DNA from: Oscillospiraceae bacterium UBA6370
GTDB taxonomy: Bacteria > Bacillota > Clostridia > Oscillospirales > Oscillospiraceae
Length of the DNA: 5,482 nt
NCBI GenBank assembly: GCA_002437735.1
Contig: DJRC01000095.1
Location: 1-5,482 of the forward strand
Reading direction: 5' to 3'
Shown: piece by piece, positions 4,903 through 5,482 of the stretch
Numbering within the stretch: the first letter of the stretch is position 1
Layout: every line of letters begins with the position of its first letter
Notes under the pieces: model-generated
Databases searched by the model: none
What the model was told of the DNA's origin: nothing
What the model saw: the letters and a program-made list of their open reading frames with translations, nothing else
Position numbers and translations under genes: made by a program

Positions 4903-4924
4903 CCTACAAAGTATATGGTATTAT
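4896..4924 (+). promoter_or_regulatory. Promoter of the Rrf2-type regulator
   Basis: TTGAAT (4896-4901) and TATTAT (4919-4924) are 17 bases apart, with TG at 4916-4917 forming an extended -10. Transcription would start near 4931, 27 bases before the ATG. Confidence 0.8.
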
Positions 4925-4957
4925 AGAGAAAAGACTTAAAAAACGGAAGGTGAGCCT

Positions 4958-5392
4958 ATGCGTATCTCGACCAAGGGACGCTATGCGCTGCGCCTAATGC
5001 TCGACCTTGCGGAGCATCAGGGAGACGGCTGCATATCGCTCAAGGACGTTGCCCAACGGCAGGATATCTCCAAAAAATACCTCGAGCAGATCGTTCCGAC
5101 GCTCAGTCGCGCCGGTTTCCTGCTCACGAACCGCGGCTATCAAGGCGGCTACCGGCTGGCCCGCCGGCCGGAGGACTACACCGCGCGGGACATTCTGCGC
5201 CTGACCGAGGGAAGCCTTGCCCCCGTGGCCTGTCTGGATTGCGAGGTCAACACCTGCCCGCGCAGCGCGAATTGCCCGACTCTCCCGCTCTGGCAGGGCT
5301 TAGACCGCGTGATCGAGGATTATCTCGCGGGTGTCACGCTGCAGGACTTGATCGACCGCCAGCGCGAGCACGGCAACGACTATGTGATCTGA
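4958..5392 (+). CDS. Rrf2/IscR family transcriptional regulator with cysteine cluster
   Basis: The 144-residue protein begins MRISTKGRYALRLMLDLA, the hallmark opening of Rrf2 regulators. The winged helix-turn-helix follows: SLKDVAQRQDISKKYLEQI (27-45), then the wing RGYQGGYRLAR (59-69). In the dimerisation/sensor part four cysteines at 92, 95, 100 and 106 form C-x2-C-x4-C-x5-C, at the place where IscR, NsrR and relatives hold an Fe-S cluster. CymR-type members lack such cysteines. The family senses Fe-S status, nitric oxide, redox or cysteine supply; which one applies here cannot be read from sequence. GGAAGGTG (4945-4952) lies five bases before the ATG. The gene stands alone between terminators, with no iscS or iscU beside it. 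An inverted repeat over its promoter suggests autoregulation. Confidence 0.93.
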   Translation: MRISTKGRYALRLMLDLAEHQGDGCISLKDVAQRQDISKKYLEQIVPTLSRAGFLLTNRGYQGGYRLARRPEDYTARDILRLTEGSLAPVACLDCEVNTCPRSANCPTLPLWQGLDRVIEDYLAGVTLQDLIDRQREHGNDYVI

Positions 5393-5394
5393 AA

Positions 5395-5429
5395 AAAGTA
5401 GGCGGCTGCCATCGGCAGCCGCCTACTTT
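5395..5429. terminator. Bidirectional terminator with perfect 16-bp stem
   Basis: Bases 5395-5410 and 5414-5429 are exact reverse complements around a three-base loop ATC; the core is GTAGGCGGCTGCC. Rightward, only a short T run follows. Leftward, the six A at 5392-5397 become a U-tract, so it is an even better terminator for a leftward gene beyond the right edge. It begins two bases after the regulator stop. Confidence 0.9.
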
Positions 5430-5441
5430 ATAGCCAAGCTG

Positions 5442-5482
5442 TTACGGGCGCATGGTCGGGATAAGATTCCTCACATGGAATA
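5442..5482 (-). CDS. Possible C-terminal end of a leftward gene
   Basis: One leftward frame enters from the right edge and ends at the TAA at 5444-5442 after about 13 codons, giving the tail FHVRNLIPTMRP. The stop lies 12 bases from the bidirectional terminator, whose U-tract on the minus strand implies a leftward gene here. Too short to identify; other frames also end nearby, so the frame choice is uncertain. Confidence 0.3.
   Translation of the reverse strand, partial: FHVRNLIPTMRP

Noticed and set aside
1..5482. CRISPR arrays, tRNA genes, insertion sequences or attachment sites
   Set aside because: I looked for spaced direct repeats, cloverleaf folds, transposase motifs and terminal repeats and found none I could support.

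Overview
The window looks like the chromosome of a fairly GC-rich, anaerobic Gram-positive bacterium of the class Clostridia, with Oscillospiraceae-like relatives as my best guess. The signs are a 69-residue single-membrane-segment SecE, a zinc-type L33 with two CxxC pairs, strong AGGAGG ribosome-binding sites, near-consensus housekeeping promoters, an L10 leader with a transcription attenuator, and a remnant of an Fe-S enoate/dienoyl-CoA reductase. The assignment is inferred from these traits, not from a database search.

Bases 1-300 hold the start of a leftward ruvX gene and two back-to-back promoters, one firing left into ruvX and one firing right. Bases 277-3838 are the conserved translation/transcription block rpmG - secE - nusG - rplK - rplA - rplJ - rplL, all rightward. 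It has at least two promoters (242-270 and 2619-2647). Three non-coding stretches can fold: the rpmG leader, the nusG-rplK gap, and the rplJ leader. The rplJ leader is a recognisable L10-binding leader with a mutually exclusive antiterminator and terminator. An A/C-only linker precedes rplL, whose product is needed in several copies per ribosome. A strong terminator closes the block at 3838, so rpoB and rpoC do not follow rplL directly as they do in most bacteria.

Bases 3839-4835 contain no intact gene. On the minus strand lies a fragment of an Old Yellow Enzyme family 2-enoate/2,4-dienoyl-CoA reductase, including its four-cysteine Fe-S motif. It carries internal deletions, and its similarity ends where the dinucleotide-binding domain should begin. 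On the plus strand a coding-like frame is broken by an in-frame TGA and ends directly at a terminator; I do not recognise it.

Bases 4835-5429 are a self-contained regulator unit: promoter, a perfect 9-bp inverted repeat covering the -35 box, an Rrf2/IscR-type regulator with four clustered cysteines, and a perfect 16-bp-stem terminator. That terminator probably also serves a leftward gene whose last codons may lie at the right edge.

The ribosomal genes work together. NusG and SecE link transcription and protein export. L11, L10 and L7/L12 form the factor-binding stalk, and L1 the opposite stalk. The leader RNAs are the likely points where the level of these proteins feeds back on their own mRNA. 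No wholly new system is evident. The least explained items are the folded leaders of rpmG and rplK, the operator-like repeat, and the unrecognised broken gene.
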